Positions 53,152 to 64,000 of a stretch of DNA of 64,000 nt are shown here, piece after piece. This DNA is from Allolobophora icterica (Eukaryota; Annelida; Clitellata; Crassiclitellata; Lumbricidae): positions 4,011,410-4,075,409 of the forward strand of contig OY744609.1 of the NCBI GenBank assembly GCA_963556255.1, in the 5' to 3' direction. Every line of letters starts with the position of its first letter. The first letter of the stretch is position 1. The notes below the pieces were generated by a model, which made no database searches, was not told the origin of the DNA, and was given only the letters and a program-made list of their open reading frames with translations. The position numbers and the translations under genes were made by a program.

Positions 53152-54405
53152 TCGGAGGTCACGAATGTGCATGAAGCAGGAGCGCGAGAGGTTGGAGATG
53201 TGGTCAGAGAAGGAGATGTGTGGATAAAAAAGAACACCAAGATTGCGAACAGAGGAGTCAGAGGTGAAGGTGAGAGACGATGAACTAGTTAGTCGAAAGG
53301 TTTATGGAAGGATCAGGGATTTTCTTGATTTGATCAGGAAGGCCTAGGATGATGAATTCAGTTTTGGAAGGGTTAAGGCAGAGGAGATTGGATGACATCC
53401 ACTGTGAAATAAGGTTAACCACGTTGAGTAGTTGTGTGATGGCGGTGGAAAAAGAGCCTGGAGAGAAGGATATGAGGAGTTGGGTGTCATCTGCATAGAG
53501 ATGGTGGTCGATAGAGGAGGATTGTTTTAGATGACTTAAAGGAGTGGTATAAAGGATGAAAAGTAGAGGACCCAGGACGGAGCCTTGAGGGACACCACAG
53601 GAAAGAGGGAGGGGTTGTGAGCAGTGTCTGGAGGCTTTAACAGAGAAGGATCGGGAAAACAAGTAGGACTGGAACGAGAGTAGAGAAGTGTCAGAGACGC
53701 CAAACCAAGAAGATGGTCGTTGGAGAAGGAGGCAGTGATCAATGGTGTCGAATGCGGCTGAGATGTCGAGAAGACAGAGGCAAGAGACTTGCTGATGGCT
53801 GACGGCAGAGACCAGTTTATTGTACAGAGAGGCAAGTAAAGTTTCTGTGGAGTGGTGTTTAGTGAAGCCAGATTGGTGGGGGTTAAGAAGTGAATTCGAA
53901 GAGAGGTAGTCATTTAGCCGAGAAAGGACAATTCGTTCTGTTAATTTAGATAGAAAGGAAAGATTGGAGATGGGACGGCAGTTGGATAGGTTTTCCTTGT
54001 CAAGGTTTGCTTTCTTGAAATTCTTGAGAAGGGGAATGACAACAGAATGCTTAAAGGCCATAGGAAAATTGCCGGTAGAGAGTGAGAGATTGATAATATT
54101 GGTGATTACAGGAACCAGCAGGGGCGTCTATCCCTCCTAAGTCATTGGAGCAATGTCCCTTTTCCCCCACTTCCTCCCCCCTCCCCGTTCCTTCCCCCCC
54201 TAAAATGGCGGCACACACACTGACAGATCTCCCCCCCCCTATTTCTTGGATGGAGCATTTGCTCCAAGGTTTCTATGGTGTAGACGCCCCTGGGAACCAG
54301 GACAGAGGCACTGTCTTTTAGAAGATAAGTGGGGATAGGATCAAGTTCGCATTGCTTGTTAGGGAGAGAGTTTAGGAGGATTTACACTTCTGCTTCGTTA
54401 TAAAA
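53152..54405 (-). pseudogene. CR1/L2-like LINE reverse transcriptase, split by a hAT MITE
   Basis: Read on the minus strand from 54405: LLNSLPNKQCELDPIPTYLL, (MITE 54292-54119), [77 protein letters not shown] (first catalytic Asp box), [25 protein letters not shown] (Y-A-D-D box), [15 protein letters not shown], and after a frame change near 53285 SVRNLGVLF...SDHISNLSRSC to 53152. These are the full ordered RT blocks of CR1/L2 elements. The endonuclease domain is missing. An in-frame TAA near 54385 and one frameshift show inactivation. Confidence 0.88.
54119..54292. mobile_element. hAT-like MITE, 174 bp, family 'CAGGGGCGTCTA'
   Basis: Perfect TIR CAGGGGCGTCTA / TAGACGCCCCTG and perfect 8-bp duplication GGAACCAG (54111-54118, 54293-54300). 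Removing it restores the LINE reading frame of the surrounding RT. The interior is C-rich and non-coding. Confidence 0.93.
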
Positions 54406-56097
54406 ATCTTTTAAACATAATTATGTCGTCCGGATCCAAAGAAACATTGCGAAATACTAAGCTTAATAATAATTTTAAAAATGTTGATAATATTAATAAT
54501 AATAATTATTATTATTATAGCAATAGTAATGATGATTATGATGACAATAATGATGACGACGATGATGACGACGACAGTATAGCAAAGACAATGATAGGTA
54601 GATTTATCATCGAATTGAAGATCTCTATCGACACCTGTGTAAAATGGACAACCGACGCAATATATTCTTCAATCGCAGAAACTTAATTGAAGTGATCCAT
54701 GCCACAGTTCTAGACGGAAGCAGACGTCAACGGCCCTAGCAGTCATAAGATATAATTAAACAATGTAAACTATATAATTAGCAGGTCTGCGTCACTTCCT
54801 TATAATCGCGTGGGGCCAGTCCAAAGAGGTGGGCGACGCTAATCGTCTTCCTTCTAAAACAACTGCCTCCTCTTGCCTCAATGTGGCTACGACTATGAGT
54901 AGTAGATATGATTGCATTTTCTGGATTTCCCAAAATGTTTGCACCTAGATTTGTGGAATTTTTTAATCATCTCAGTAGTAAGGGTAATTCACCGCACTCA
55001 TTTTGAATTGCTGAGACCGCAGTACTTTTTGGCAGCGCCACAGCACAGCCTTAGCGTTTCAGTCTTTATCTAGACGTGACTTACGGGCTGAAGAATAAGC
55101 TATATCTTCGTGATCAATGATTGATGTAAATAGGCTATTAAGTAGCGCTTTCCGCGAAACTTCCCAATGGTTACCAGATGCCGTTCTCATAAGATTCATG
55201 TGGTTTTACTCTTGGTTATCACATATATCCTGACTGACTCCTTTGGATCTTGACCTGGAACCGATTCGACCCCGCCCCCGCCCCCGCCTATCGATTTTGA
55301 TTTGACTAAGCGCCTGTGAATAATCTGGTTCCCGCGACTCAGCTTTCTTGGGCGCTGTAGAAGTCTCGAGATTACGATTACGATATCATATGTGTCTATA
55401 GAGAACAACGTCTCTTTGGTAGTTATTGGCATAGCGTTAGGTAAAACTAATGCGACGCTGTGTCATAACGAAGAATAGTAGAGTCATCCTCTTTCGCTAT
55501 CTGGGCTTGGGACTGGCACTACCAGACTGCCGGAGGTGGCAAAGTTATTAGCTTAAGTTAAGCAGGCGGTCGATTATATCGTTAGAATGACCTTGTAAGT
55601 GGAAGACAACGACCTGTGATGCGTTCCATTATGTAGGATTAGTTGATTGCGTAAAAGAGGTGTTTAAGGCACTAGTCTTATTAACAGACCAGCGTAGATG
55701 GATCAAATAAGTTCTGCCGACCTCGACAGCCTTTGTTGCCAAAAGATGTCGTTAAATTCTGGATCCGTCCATGGATTCGAACCACAGTCATGTTCTCTCT
55801 CTCGATTTCATCCGGCAAGTCGGAACCGTTGCGATGGTAACTTGATTTTACTGTCATGTTTCAATGTAATCTTACTGAGTACTTGTCAGTTTGAATTAAT
55901 AAAGATTATTGTTATTGTTAATCACTAGGCCTAATAATACTAGCCTGGGTGTTTCGACCCACCAATATGCTGATTACCTCCATGGCCCGGCCACCTCATC
56001 TGATCCTGGATAATATTATTTTCTCTCTAATCAACGACCTTGGTGTCTTGCTGGATGACAATGAGATTAAACATGACTGTTTCGAATCGAACTACAT
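54406..56097. repeat. Low-complexity ATT/GAT tract, module remnants, LINE tails
   Basis: 54464-54580 is (AAT)/(ATT)/(GAT)-rich. 55240-55390 carries a LINE/SINE 3' end ('ggatcttgacctggaacc...gcgcctgtgaataatctgg...gattacgattacg') with a C-rich (cccgcc)n insert at 55265. Module A is at 55440-55540. No gene is seen. Confidence 0.55.
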
Positions 56098-56101
56098 AGA
56101 T

Positions 56102-57494
56102 GGGTCATTATCCGAAAAGTGCAGAACTGATGTCCCATGCTGTTTTTTTTAGTTTTTTAGATAATTTCTTCAAATTTTCTTTGCCAATCCTCCAAAGAAT
56201 GAGCAGATTAACATTTCCCATCATTGTTTTAACTGCTAGATTTTGGAAATTTAGAAATAAATTACTAAATGTATACAAAATATCATTACCATCCACTGTC
56301 CGAGACGGTGTACAATACATTAAATTAAGCTTTTACGCAAATTTCTTCCATTACACCTGTAACAAAGGTATATTATTTTGATTAATTAGTAGCTAGCATA
56401 TGCAATAATTAAACATTTAGACTCATTTTCGCAACATTTATTTCTTTTTGGGCCTATTTATACTTGTCCATAGAAATAAGCATCATAGCCATCCCAATTT
56501 TTGGGAAGCCTATAACTTTCAGAGAGCATGCTTACTTACTAAAAGAAGAACATCGGGAACAAGATATTGTCAACTATTAATGGAATCACACAGATTTGTG
56601 TTGAAATTCATAATGTTTTATTTTTAATTTAAGTTTGTGTGTTCCAAATTACAAAAAAAGTAAATTTCTGTTTCATTACCATCTCGTGTTGTATTTCCTG
56701 GTTTAGGTAGATTATAACATTGATAACTTATTTTATTTACCGCTTTTGTTGAACTGATTGAAATTACTTATCTGATAGAGTAATTCAAGTGAAAATATTT
56801 GACGGCTGTCATAAATTTCATCATTTTGTCATTACCATCCAGCGGTTGTTTTTCATCATTACCATCCGAATACATCAGATTTCTGCTATTTTCTCATGGC
56901 AGTCGCATCTTGCCAGGGATGGTAATGACGCGTTGCTAAGAGTGAATTACGTGTATTTTTTGTTAATTATTTGATATAAAAATAAATTGCATGTAATTAG
57001 AATTGACTAGCAACTGTTAAAATGTTGTTCAACTTCTATCTAATGCATATAACATACAGTTATAGCTAATGCTGCATAGATTTTTTTCTGCAGCTGAAAA
57101 TAATATTTCTTTTTTTGAATAATTTCGAAAAATGTATTAATTTCTTGACACCGGACTAATATATTATGTGAAGGAAAGGCCTGTTGTATTCCTATTTAAT
57201 GCTGGCATCATCTACTTTTAAGAAATTGCCATTTATAAGCACCAGAGGAATATTTTAGGTCCCTGTGATTAAATATGATTAGACAAAAAGGGCGGATTTT
57301 AATGAAAAAAGAGGCGTTTTGACTTCATAAATTCTGAAAAAAGAGTAACTTATGATTAAAAATATAGTGGATTTCTTTCAAATTAGTTAAATTTAACTAT
57401 GTACAGGACTTAAAAAAACACTTTCAACCAATTTTGGGGGAAAAATTTTTTTGTTTTTCGGAGACGAAATTTGTAACATTTCGGATAATGACCC
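56102..57494. mobile_element. Unclassified TIR element, 1393 bp, AT-rich
   Basis: Ends GGGTCATTATCCGAAA and TTTCGGATAATGACCC are perfect 16-bp inverted repeats; AGAT (56098-56101, 57495-57498) may be a 4-bp duplication. The interior is strongly AT-rich and repeats 'cattaccatc' at about 56285, 56675, 56833 and 56859 plus its complement near 56920. No transposase motif is seen. The superfamily is not clear; a 4-bp duplication would not fit hAT or piggyBac. Confidence 0.7.
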
Positions 57495-57498
57495 AGAT

Positions 57499-58286
57499 AA
57501 GTATACAATGGCTTTCACTTAAACACCTCTTTTACGATTGTAACTCACCCTACATATAAAAGAGACCGCATTATAGTTTTTAATCTAGTCATGCGATTCA
57601 TGGAATAAAAGCGTTACCCAATCGAAGAGGCTTTATTGTGTCAAACGAACTGTGAGCACTGTTAAAAATAATTTCTATCGACGTCAATGGCCTTTGGTGC
57701 CATGAGTCTTGTAAACTTGTAATAAAAGTTTTTTATTTAAATAAATGGATTAAGAATCTCATGTACATTAATAATGTTCAAGAATGTATTACATTTAAAG
57801 TTTCTTGGTTTATGACAACTGCTGAGATCGTTGACATCTTTGAAGTCGATTTCAATTCTAAACGCCATCCACCTTAGTCGTCTGTCTCTATGCCTGCCTG
57901 CCTGACCCCTTTGGATCTTGATCTGGAACCGACTTCGACCCTTACTGCCTATCGCTTTTGTTTTGACAAAGCGCCTGTGTATAAGTTGGTTCTCGCGACT
58001 TCTTCGAGATTACGATAACGAATCCTCAATTACACGGTTCGATAAATCAACTCGTAACCGACAGTAACTCATTGTCTGTGTATGTATAAACACTATCTGG
58101 CTATTTGTAAAGCGCTTTTCAAGAAACCTCAAGGGGGTTAATTTCTTGTCAATCTAACTTACAGATCTTAACAGAACGGTGCGTTTTGCGATGGTTTAAA
58201 AATGGTTCTTGAGCTGTCTCAGACGAAATGGTTCGTTAGCGGTAGACTATCCCCGAGGATGGTCTAATGCGTGAGAAAGCACGATG
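57499..58286. repeat. Module and LINE-tail remnants; no gene seen
   Basis: 57900-58025 has the LINE/SINE 3' end ('ggatcttgatctggaacc', 'agcgcctgtgtataagttgg', 'gattacgataacg'). The rest shows no recognisable feature. Confidence 0.45.
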
Positions 58287-58398
58287 TGCTCGAATCGTCA
58301 CGTGCTCACATCGTCACGTGCTCACATCGTCACGTGCTCACATCGTCACGTGCGCACATCGTCACGTGCTCACATCGTCATGTGCTCGCATCGTCATC
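58287..58398 (+). repeat. 16-bp minisatellite with E-boxes
   Basis: The unit ATCGTCACGTGCTCAC repeats about seven times. CACGTG occurs at 58299, 58315, 58331, 58347 and 58363, then CATGTG at 58379, an exact 16-bp spacing. Each unit is a canonical E-box. Confidence 0.92.
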
Positions 58399-58778
58399 TC
58401 TTCGCATTTGTCCGTTCCACGGTGATTTTCTGCTATGAAAGTTATTAATAAAGGCAGCTTTCCACGCTCAGAGATAACAATTTAGAGATATGCTTATGAC
58501 TTTAACTACTACATCTCTTCAGCCAGAAATTTACAGACTGGCTTATAAGCATCAATAGTTGCTGAGCGTTTAAGTGCCACGTATTAAGTTATGAATGTGT
58601 ACAGGAGTATTTTACTTAATCACAGGAATTGTGTAGGCCTAATTAAATTGAAATGTTTCAGTAGCAAAATAATTTGTTCTTGATATTTGAAAAGCTTTTA
58701 CATAATTTCATCTATTCTATTGTAAATAATCCTGCAATAAAGATGAGTGGCCCGCTCAAGTTAGACGATAGCATGTTA
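58399..58778. other. No feature recognised
   Basis: AT-rich single-copy-looking sequence; neither strand shows motifs or repeats known from the rest of the window. Confidence 0.4.
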
Positions 58779-59117
<339 letters not shown>

Positions 59118-59127
59118 TAGCACGTTA

Positions 59128-61351
59128 CAATTACAATTACAATCTTCTCACAATACATGTTAATTAAAAACAATTATTATTCCTCATATAATAGTGTCTA
59201 AAATAAGCGATTGAAAGGTGTCTAAACGCAGCAGCAGGTTTGCGTTCTTTGCTATATTTTGCTGGCAGTTTTTCTTTTCCAGATATTTCAATAAGTTGGT
59301 TAGTTGCTGTTTAACGACGCTGAGATACTCCTCCTCCTCTTCCTCCTCCTCCTCCTCCTCCTCCTCCTCCTCCTCGTCCTCCTTCTTCTTCTTCTTCTTA
59401 TTGCAATATAATTTGGTTTTGATTTTTCAAGCGCTTTTCTTTAATTTTATTTAGACCTATTCTATAGAAAGCTGTCTTGTCTTAGCCTTTCGCTAAAAAA
59501 ATTTTGAACAGAATGAATGATTAAACCAAATTAGCTTTATATATTGCCGTAAATAAACAAGTTAAAGGTGTCTAAACGCAACCGTAGGTTTGTCTGCTCT
59601 GCACCGTTTTGCATACATGTTTTCTTTTCCTGATATTTTGCCGTTTAATCACGTTAAATAACATCAAAGATTATTAGCGTCGCCCTCCTCATAACTCCAT
59701 TCGTAGGACTGGCACTACGAGATTACGACGTTGTGCCAAAAAGATTGTTCAGCTATAAAGACAAAACAAATAATATAAAAACTTGTCCAATGATCATTTC
59801 GTAAAACAAAGAAGGGCGTGAAACAAAGAAAACGATGTCAACGACCTTTGTTGCTATAAGATGTTATAGAACTCTAAAATCGTTCGTCTGATTAGGCCTA
59901 CACATTCTTTCGACGATCCTACATAGGCCTACGTTATAAGTTCGTATCAGACTGTATTCCGTCATACAATTGCCTCGGTTCTGCTTCTAGCCACCTGTTA
60001 TGAATCGTCCTTCTGCACTGTCTCCGCTCGATCGTCGCCTGTCGTGTCGCTCTCATAGAAAACAACATCGATAAATAAATTTAACTAATTAGGCCTACAG
60101 GCTTGAAGTTGCTGCAAAGCCTAACGAAATGTACAGACCTAATTTGAGAGGCTCGTTTAAACCTGGCTATTACTGTTACTATTGGCGTTATGATCTTATA
60201 GCGATTAATGACATTCAATTTGTTGCCTGGTCTCTCGAGATTTATCTTGACGCCTGTTTTACAGTATTGGGTGCAAAAGCCGTACAACAAACATAGGCGG
60301 CGCCGCCACTGCGCTTATGACAAATAAAATGGACGCCAGGCGTTTCCGGAACAGAGGAATTGTAATTATAATTGTAATTGTAACCGAACATTTATATAGC
60401 GCCATGCGGGAAGGGTCATTGCTAATGTAAATAACACACTTTCCCCATCCTCTTCAAAGACATTTACCAAAAATAAACTTCAGATATATTATTTACTTGT
60501 TTAAAGCTTTTATTCTGTGCGCAATGTTCAGTCAACCTGAATCTAGAGAACCAAGTAGAAACACCGCAGCTGATGACTCTTCTGTTTAGTCGGCAGGTGA
60601 CGCTAGACGAGACACGTTGACAGTATTCTGATCATAGAAATAATAAATCTGACAGACTGTGTCAAATCCTGGACAAACACGTCATAAAAGTCTCTGGAAA
60701 ACTCGAAAAAAACAATGTTTTTATGTCCAAGTTGCGGAATCTCTTAATAGAATTTCGAGAAAAATAAGAAAACTTATCCAAAAACAGGTTCACGACGGGA
60801 ATAGATTCGATTGATATTTAATCACCTAATTTGGAGATCAGTTTTAAAAATTATTTAATATGTAGGCCATATATGTAGTAATCGTTCCGCTCTCAATCTG
60901 ACATTCTGTGTAGGCCTACTCACGACGCGAAAATATTACATAAATGATTATCAAATATTATTAAATCACTGCAGTAAATAAATTCAAAATTTCGACAGCT
61001 AAAGTAATTACTCACAGATATTTAACCGCTAGGCCTATTTAAGTTCAGTATTTTACAAATTCCAGTAAAAACCTACAAATTCTACCTGTCCTACCTTCCA
61101 CTAAAGGCCCTTGAAGCTGTATTGTACTTTTTTACTTTACATTTACATTCGGTAGAAAGACGAAATGTGGCTTAGAAAATTAACTCACGCTTAGCAACAT
61201 TTGGCTATATTTGGGCTATAAAATCTCAGGTGTAACTAAACTCTAGCGTCCAGGTGAACGTGCTGAACACAGGTGTATGGCGGAGCTTCGTAAACTTAAG
61301 AAATGTTGCAATGTTTGTGTTAAATGTTTGTGATTAACGTTTTATTTTCAG
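59128..61351. repeat. Background modules, (TCC)n, third partial copy of the 29390 segment; upstream region of the Ig gene
   Basis: Module B cores at ~59214 and ~59563; truncated module A at 59300-59325 running into a (TCC)n/(TTC)n tract (59326-59400). 60470-60700 partly repeats 30160-30250 and 29670-29720. 60700-61350 is AT-rich and unassigned; it should contain the promoter and 5' exon(s) of the Ig gene. A possible UTR intron runs from a CAG|GTGTAT donor (~61273) to a TTTTCAG acceptor (61351), not confirmed. Confidence 0.45.
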
Positions 61352-61408
61352 TTGGAACTGATTTTAAAAAGTGGACTAAAGAAGCGTAGTTTTCTAAACT
61401 TCCAGAAA

Positions 61409-61463
61409 ATGGCTCTGGTGCCGATAACCGGGTTGTTGGTGATTGTTGTTTATATCCATACAG
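61409..61463 (+). CDS. Immunoglobulin-superfamily protein, coding exon 1 (signal peptide)
   Basis: ATG at 61409 in a good context (AAAATGG). The exon encodes 18 residues, MALVPITGLLVIVVYIHT, and ends with one base of the next codon (phase 1). Joined to exon 2 the N-terminus is a classic signal peptide: hydrophobic core LLVIVVYI and an A-C-A cleavage context before QEEPK. The donor is ACAG|GCAAGT, a strong GC-type donor; no GT donor is near enough to keep the frame and the signal peptide. The protein would be secreted or exposed on the cell surface. The gene continues past the window. Confidence 0.8.
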
Positions 61464-61513
61464 GCAAGTTCAGCTAATTATTACTCGCTTCAGTAATTGT
61501 AATTACTCGTAAA

Positions 61514-61659
61514 CAGGGTGAGAATTGTCGGGGGGGTTGGGGGGTTCAACCCCCTAGTCTTTCTTAGGACCCCATAGTAAAGTCTTCATTGCACACCCAA
61601 ACTCCACATGAATCAAGGTCTAACCCCCCCCCAGTCTTTTTTCTACAATTCTCATACTG
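61514..61659. mobile_element. hAT-like MITE, 146 bp, in intron 1
   Basis: Ends CAGGGTGAGAATTGT and ACAATTCTCATACTG, with a long G-run facing a long C-run just inside. Perfect 8-bp duplication CTCGTAAA (61506-61513, 61660-61667). Confidence 0.88.
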
Positions 61660-61779
61660 CTCGTAAATAAATACATCATGAAACAAAAAGAATAGCTAAA
61701 CGTGTGGATTAGCCATGTGGGTTTGACGTGTTAGCAACTTCAAACTTTTGTTAGCCTTGTCTTTTTGAGTGTTGTTAGC

Positions 61780-61877
61780 CAGTCAGTCCTCTCCCTCGTC
61801 AGTCAATCCTCCCTCGCCAGTCAGTACTCTCCCTCGTCAGTCAATCCTCCCTCGCCAGTCAGTACTCTCCCTCGTCT
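61780..61877. repeat. 38-bp tandem repeat in intron 1
   Basis: Unit 'cagtcagt.ctctccctcgtcagtcaatcctccctcgc', about 2.6 copies with one variable base. Confidence 0.9.
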
Positions 61878-61997
61878 CAATATCTCCCCCACCGAATGAG
61901 TATTTTTCCAAATGGATACACCAACGTACAAGGGTGCATGGTATTCTGTTGTTGAAGATGAATGTTATTTAATGCATATGCATTTGAATGTTTGCAG

Positions 61998-62107
61998 CCT
62001 GTGCTCAGGAAGAGCCTAAGATCACGCAGATCATTTGGCCGGAGATCAAGCGTGTCGGAATGACTGGATATCTCAACTGCACGGTCACTCGCCAGACGGA
62101 AGCGAAA
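61998..62107 (+). CDS. Immunoglobulin-superfamily protein, coding exon 2 (first half of Ig domain)
   Basis: The 110-bp exon lies between TTTGCAG and AAA|GTGAGT. It encodes the signal cleavage region CAQEEPK, then ITQIIWPEIKRVGMTGYLNC, with the first conserved Ig cysteine in YLNCTV (B strand). It ends in phase 0 a few residues after that cysteine. Entering phase 1 and leaving phase 0 agrees with both neighbours. Domain similarity is to the lachesin/IgLON-type V- or I-set fold, but the exact family cannot be named. Confidence 0.85.
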
Positions 62108-63056
62108 GTGAGTCGAATATAAAATGCTTGGTAGGACTGAATGGAAATGATCTATCAGGTGATCACGCTAAGTTTGTTATGATAAACTCTAAGTTGATCA
62201 AACGACAGATCGTTTAGTAATCATCGCACGTCAAGAATTCAGAACGAATGATCGATTAGTGCAGGGGTTTCCAACCTTTTCTATACCCTCCACCCCTAAG
62301 ATATGCTTGGTTAATGTTTGCACCCCTATAGAAATGTAATATCACATTTGAAGATGAATAAGTCAAATTTCTATTTTCTGAACCACAGATTGAACCATTT
62401 ACACTCGTACAGTACTGCGGGTGAACAAATTGAACTAAATAATAAGCTTTTAACTCAATGCATTAAATGCTTGTATAAAATGAGCAACTAGAAAAATTGT
62501 AAACAGTAAATTATCAGTACAATAAATTGGAAATTAGGATTAACATACTTTCCCTCTTTGTCACGTCCACTGAAATGCCATCTCGCACCTCTTGAGGGTG
62601 CAGGTTGGAAACCCCTGGATTAGTGTTTGTTGTTCATTTCACAAGGTTCATTTTCAGGGTTCATTTCTTATTATTATTATTATTGCAGATTTTTTTGCGC
62701 TCATAAGCATGGGCATACTGGAGGGGGGCGCAAGGTGGCGCATTTGCGCCTCCCTAGATTTTGCAAATATTTTAAAAAAATAAAATCTTTTGATTACTAT
62801 GATTATTACAACAGTCCCAACACGATTTTCAATGCCAAGAAACACTTAATTATTTAGGTAAAGTCCTTGATCGTCGTTTATTTTTAATTTTGTTTCCATG
62901 CAAATTTTTTCCATACAAAAAGGTCATTCCCTCCACAAAATATTCTTTTTGTCCTCTCCTAAAAAATTTTGCGCCCCCCTAAAAAAATTCCTCATAAGTC
63001 ATGCATCAGTGGCAAGGAGTCACAAAATTCAAATGTTGCTCTCGATCGTAACCTAG
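62108..63056 (+). other. Intron 2 of the Ig gene
   Basis: GTGAGT...CCTAG. It holds a 356-bp hAT-like MITE (62262-62617) and, at about 62700-63000, a repeat-like stretch with 'ggggggcgca' facing 'tgcgcccccc' and a duplicated 'ctcataag.catg' at its edges (~62700 and ~62991), perhaps another element of unknown class. Confidence 0.75.
62262..62617. mobile_element. hAT (Charlie-like) MITE, 356 bp, in intron 2
   Basis: TIR CAGGGGTTTCCAACCT / AGGTTGGAAACCCCTG (one base differs inside), with inner 'gcacccct' / 'gagggtgc'. Perfect 8-bp duplication GATTAGTG (62254-62261, 62618-62625). Confidence 0.92.
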
Positions 63057-63312
63057 GTACAATGGATCCACCAGCGAGATCAGGACCTCATCCTTACGAG
63101 TGATGATCGAATCGAAGTCGATGAGCGGATCAACGAAGTCGTCGACGGCTACACAAAGTATGATGTTCAGAAGCGTCAAGTCAACGATCAGACGACTTAC
63201 ATGTTGATCGTACGTCGCCTCGTTCTGACGGACGCTGGAAACTACACGTGCAAGGTGATCGTGATCGGAGCGTCGGAACATCCGTCGAAAGTCGGACAGA
63301 TGGTCGTTTTGA
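63057..63312 (+). CDS. Immunoglobulin-superfamily protein, coding exon 3 (second half of Ig domain)
   Basis: The 256-bp exon runs between ACCTAG and TTGA|GTAAGT, phase 0 to phase 1. It encodes VQWIHQRDQD (the core tryptophan of the C strand), then DDRIEVDERINEVVDGYTKY, QTTYMLIVRRLVLTDAGNY and TCKV, i.e. the D-A-G-x-Y-x-C motif with the second disulphide cysteine. 73 residues separate the two cysteines, a V-set-like length. Codon usage is GC-richer than the surroundings, as expected for a maintained gene. The exon ends just after GQMVVL (G strand), so further Ig domains or a membrane anchor should follow outside the window. Confidence 0.88.
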
Positions 63313-63505
63313 GTAAGTCTGATCTAATCTAATCCTGGTGGATGATTTCTACAGCGTCGTTATCTTAAGTTGTCAGTGGATCGTTGCCTTGAATAGCAGT
63401 CTGGATGGTTGACGATGCCCAGTTGGGGTTGACTACGTTGGTATGTGATGGATGTATCTATCGATATATGTATATGCTTTATATGGATACATACACGCAT
63501 TCATG

Positions 63506-63728
63506 TGGGGCGTGGTGGCTCAGCGGTAAGTTCGGCGCCTTGTGACCGGAGGGTTGCAGGTTCGAATCCCACTCTAGCCGCTGCGTAAAGACCTTGGGCA
63601 AGTCCTTCACTCGCAGTTGCTCGTGGCGCTTTGGCGTGAAAATTCCGTCACAGTATCAAATGCTGTAGTCGGGAGCGTCTCTGAGTAGTAGTTGACTTCG
63701 AGAGGCGCTATAGAAATATCCGGAATAA
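63506..63728 (+). mobile_element. tRNA-derived SINE in intron 3
   Basis: Starts TGGGGCGTGGTGGCTCAGCG (A-box TGGCTCAGCGG), has the B-box GGTTCGAATCCC at about 63561-63572, a tRNA-unrelated body with 'ccttgggcaagtccttcac' and ends GGAATAAA. Flanked by ATTCATG (63499-63505, 63729-63735). Its head resembles that of the SINE at 58779-59117 but body and tail differ. Confidence 0.85.
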
Positions 63729-63735
63729 ATTCATG

Positions 63736-64000
63736 CATACGTATAGTGGTGTCTAACTCCCACCTGGAATGGGAGAACAACCCCAGTGCACTTTGGCCGA
63801 CATATATAAGAGGGTCAGGAGTCGCTCAGAACTATAAATTACTCCAAGATGACATGTATTTTCAATAACATACATGATACATAAATTAAATAAATTATCA
63901 GAAATCGATCTGTGCAACAAAATGATGTTCAGAGTATTAATTGCGCTTTGTTCTGGAAAATATCTAAAATTTCACTATATGTATAAAGTTAACAAAACCT
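63736..64000. other. Intron 3 of the Ig gene, remainder
   Basis: No exon, repeat family or RNA motif recognised up to the window edge. Confidence 0.4.

Larger units (their letters stand above)
61464..61997 (+). other. GC-AG intron 1 of the Ig gene
   Basis: Starts GCAAGT, ends TTTGCAG. It contains a 146-bp hAT-like MITE (61514-61659) and a 38-bp tandem repeat (61780-61877, ~2.6 copies, 'cagtcagtactctccctcgt'). Confidence 0.72.

Noticed and set aside
58287..58398. CRISPR-like regular repeat
   Set aside because: Units are contiguous 16-mers without spacers and the window is eukaryotic.
63506..63590. Functional tRNA gene (A- and B-boxes present)
   Set aside because: No cloverleaf with a proper anticodon arm and acceptor stem is evident, and it continues into a SINE body with a target duplication.

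Overview
The window is eukaryotic and animal-like. It has GT-AG and GC-AG introns, an immunoglobulin-domain gene, LINEs, tRNA-derived SINEs, hAT, piggyBac and Tc1/mariner DNA transposons, and long (TA)n and (TGA)n tracts. A marine invertebrate is likely. The frequent taggcctac-type motifs and the SINE style would fit an echinoderm or other deuterostome, but the sequence does not prove this. There is no operon-like or prokaryotic structure.

Only one host gene is supported: the first three coding exons of a secreted or membrane immunoglobulin-superfamily protein on the + strand at the right edge (61409-63312, continuing beyond the window). Its first intron appears to be a GC-AG intron, and both sequenced introns have been colonised by small hAT-like elements.

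The other ~61 kb is an old, strongly rearranged repeat landscape. The background is built from a few short modules. Module A has a 7-bp stem, CGACGCT / AGCGTCG, around a 20-nt loop, then a 'ggcttgggactggcac' block. Module B has a TATATA tract, then ~20-25 nt later AAAGGTGTCTAA, and usually 'gtttaacgacatcttacggc...ggccgttgacgtcgacc'. About 30 copies of the module B core run in the same orientation and only about four are inverted, which suggests amplification of larger units rather than random insertion.

Younger elements sit in this background: a decayed piggyBac (358-2498), thirteen hAT-like elements (eleven with recognisable 8-bp target duplications), a deleted Tc1/mariner (30650-31633), an unclassified TIR element (56102-57494), several 5'-truncated LINE fragments and two full tRNA-SINEs.

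The centre (12470-27847) is a three-level nest. A full-length RTE-like LINE on the minus strand (about 3.35 kb without its passengers, 13-bp target duplication) was inserted into a module B copy. It was then split by an 11.47-kb LTR retrotransposon (13402-24870) and by a 547-bp hAT MITE (25918-26464). The LTR element is the most notable object. Its two ~3.09-kb LTRs are almost identical (two differences noticed), with a 4-bp TAGT duplication, a PBS matching the tRNA-Leu(UAA) 3' end and a PPT. It encodes only Gag and protease: no reverse transcriptase, RNase H or integrase is visible. Its first ORF starts inside the 5' LTR and reads through the LTR end and the PBS; a second ORF follows in the same frame after a single TAG. 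It looks recent, non-autonomous and unusually built.
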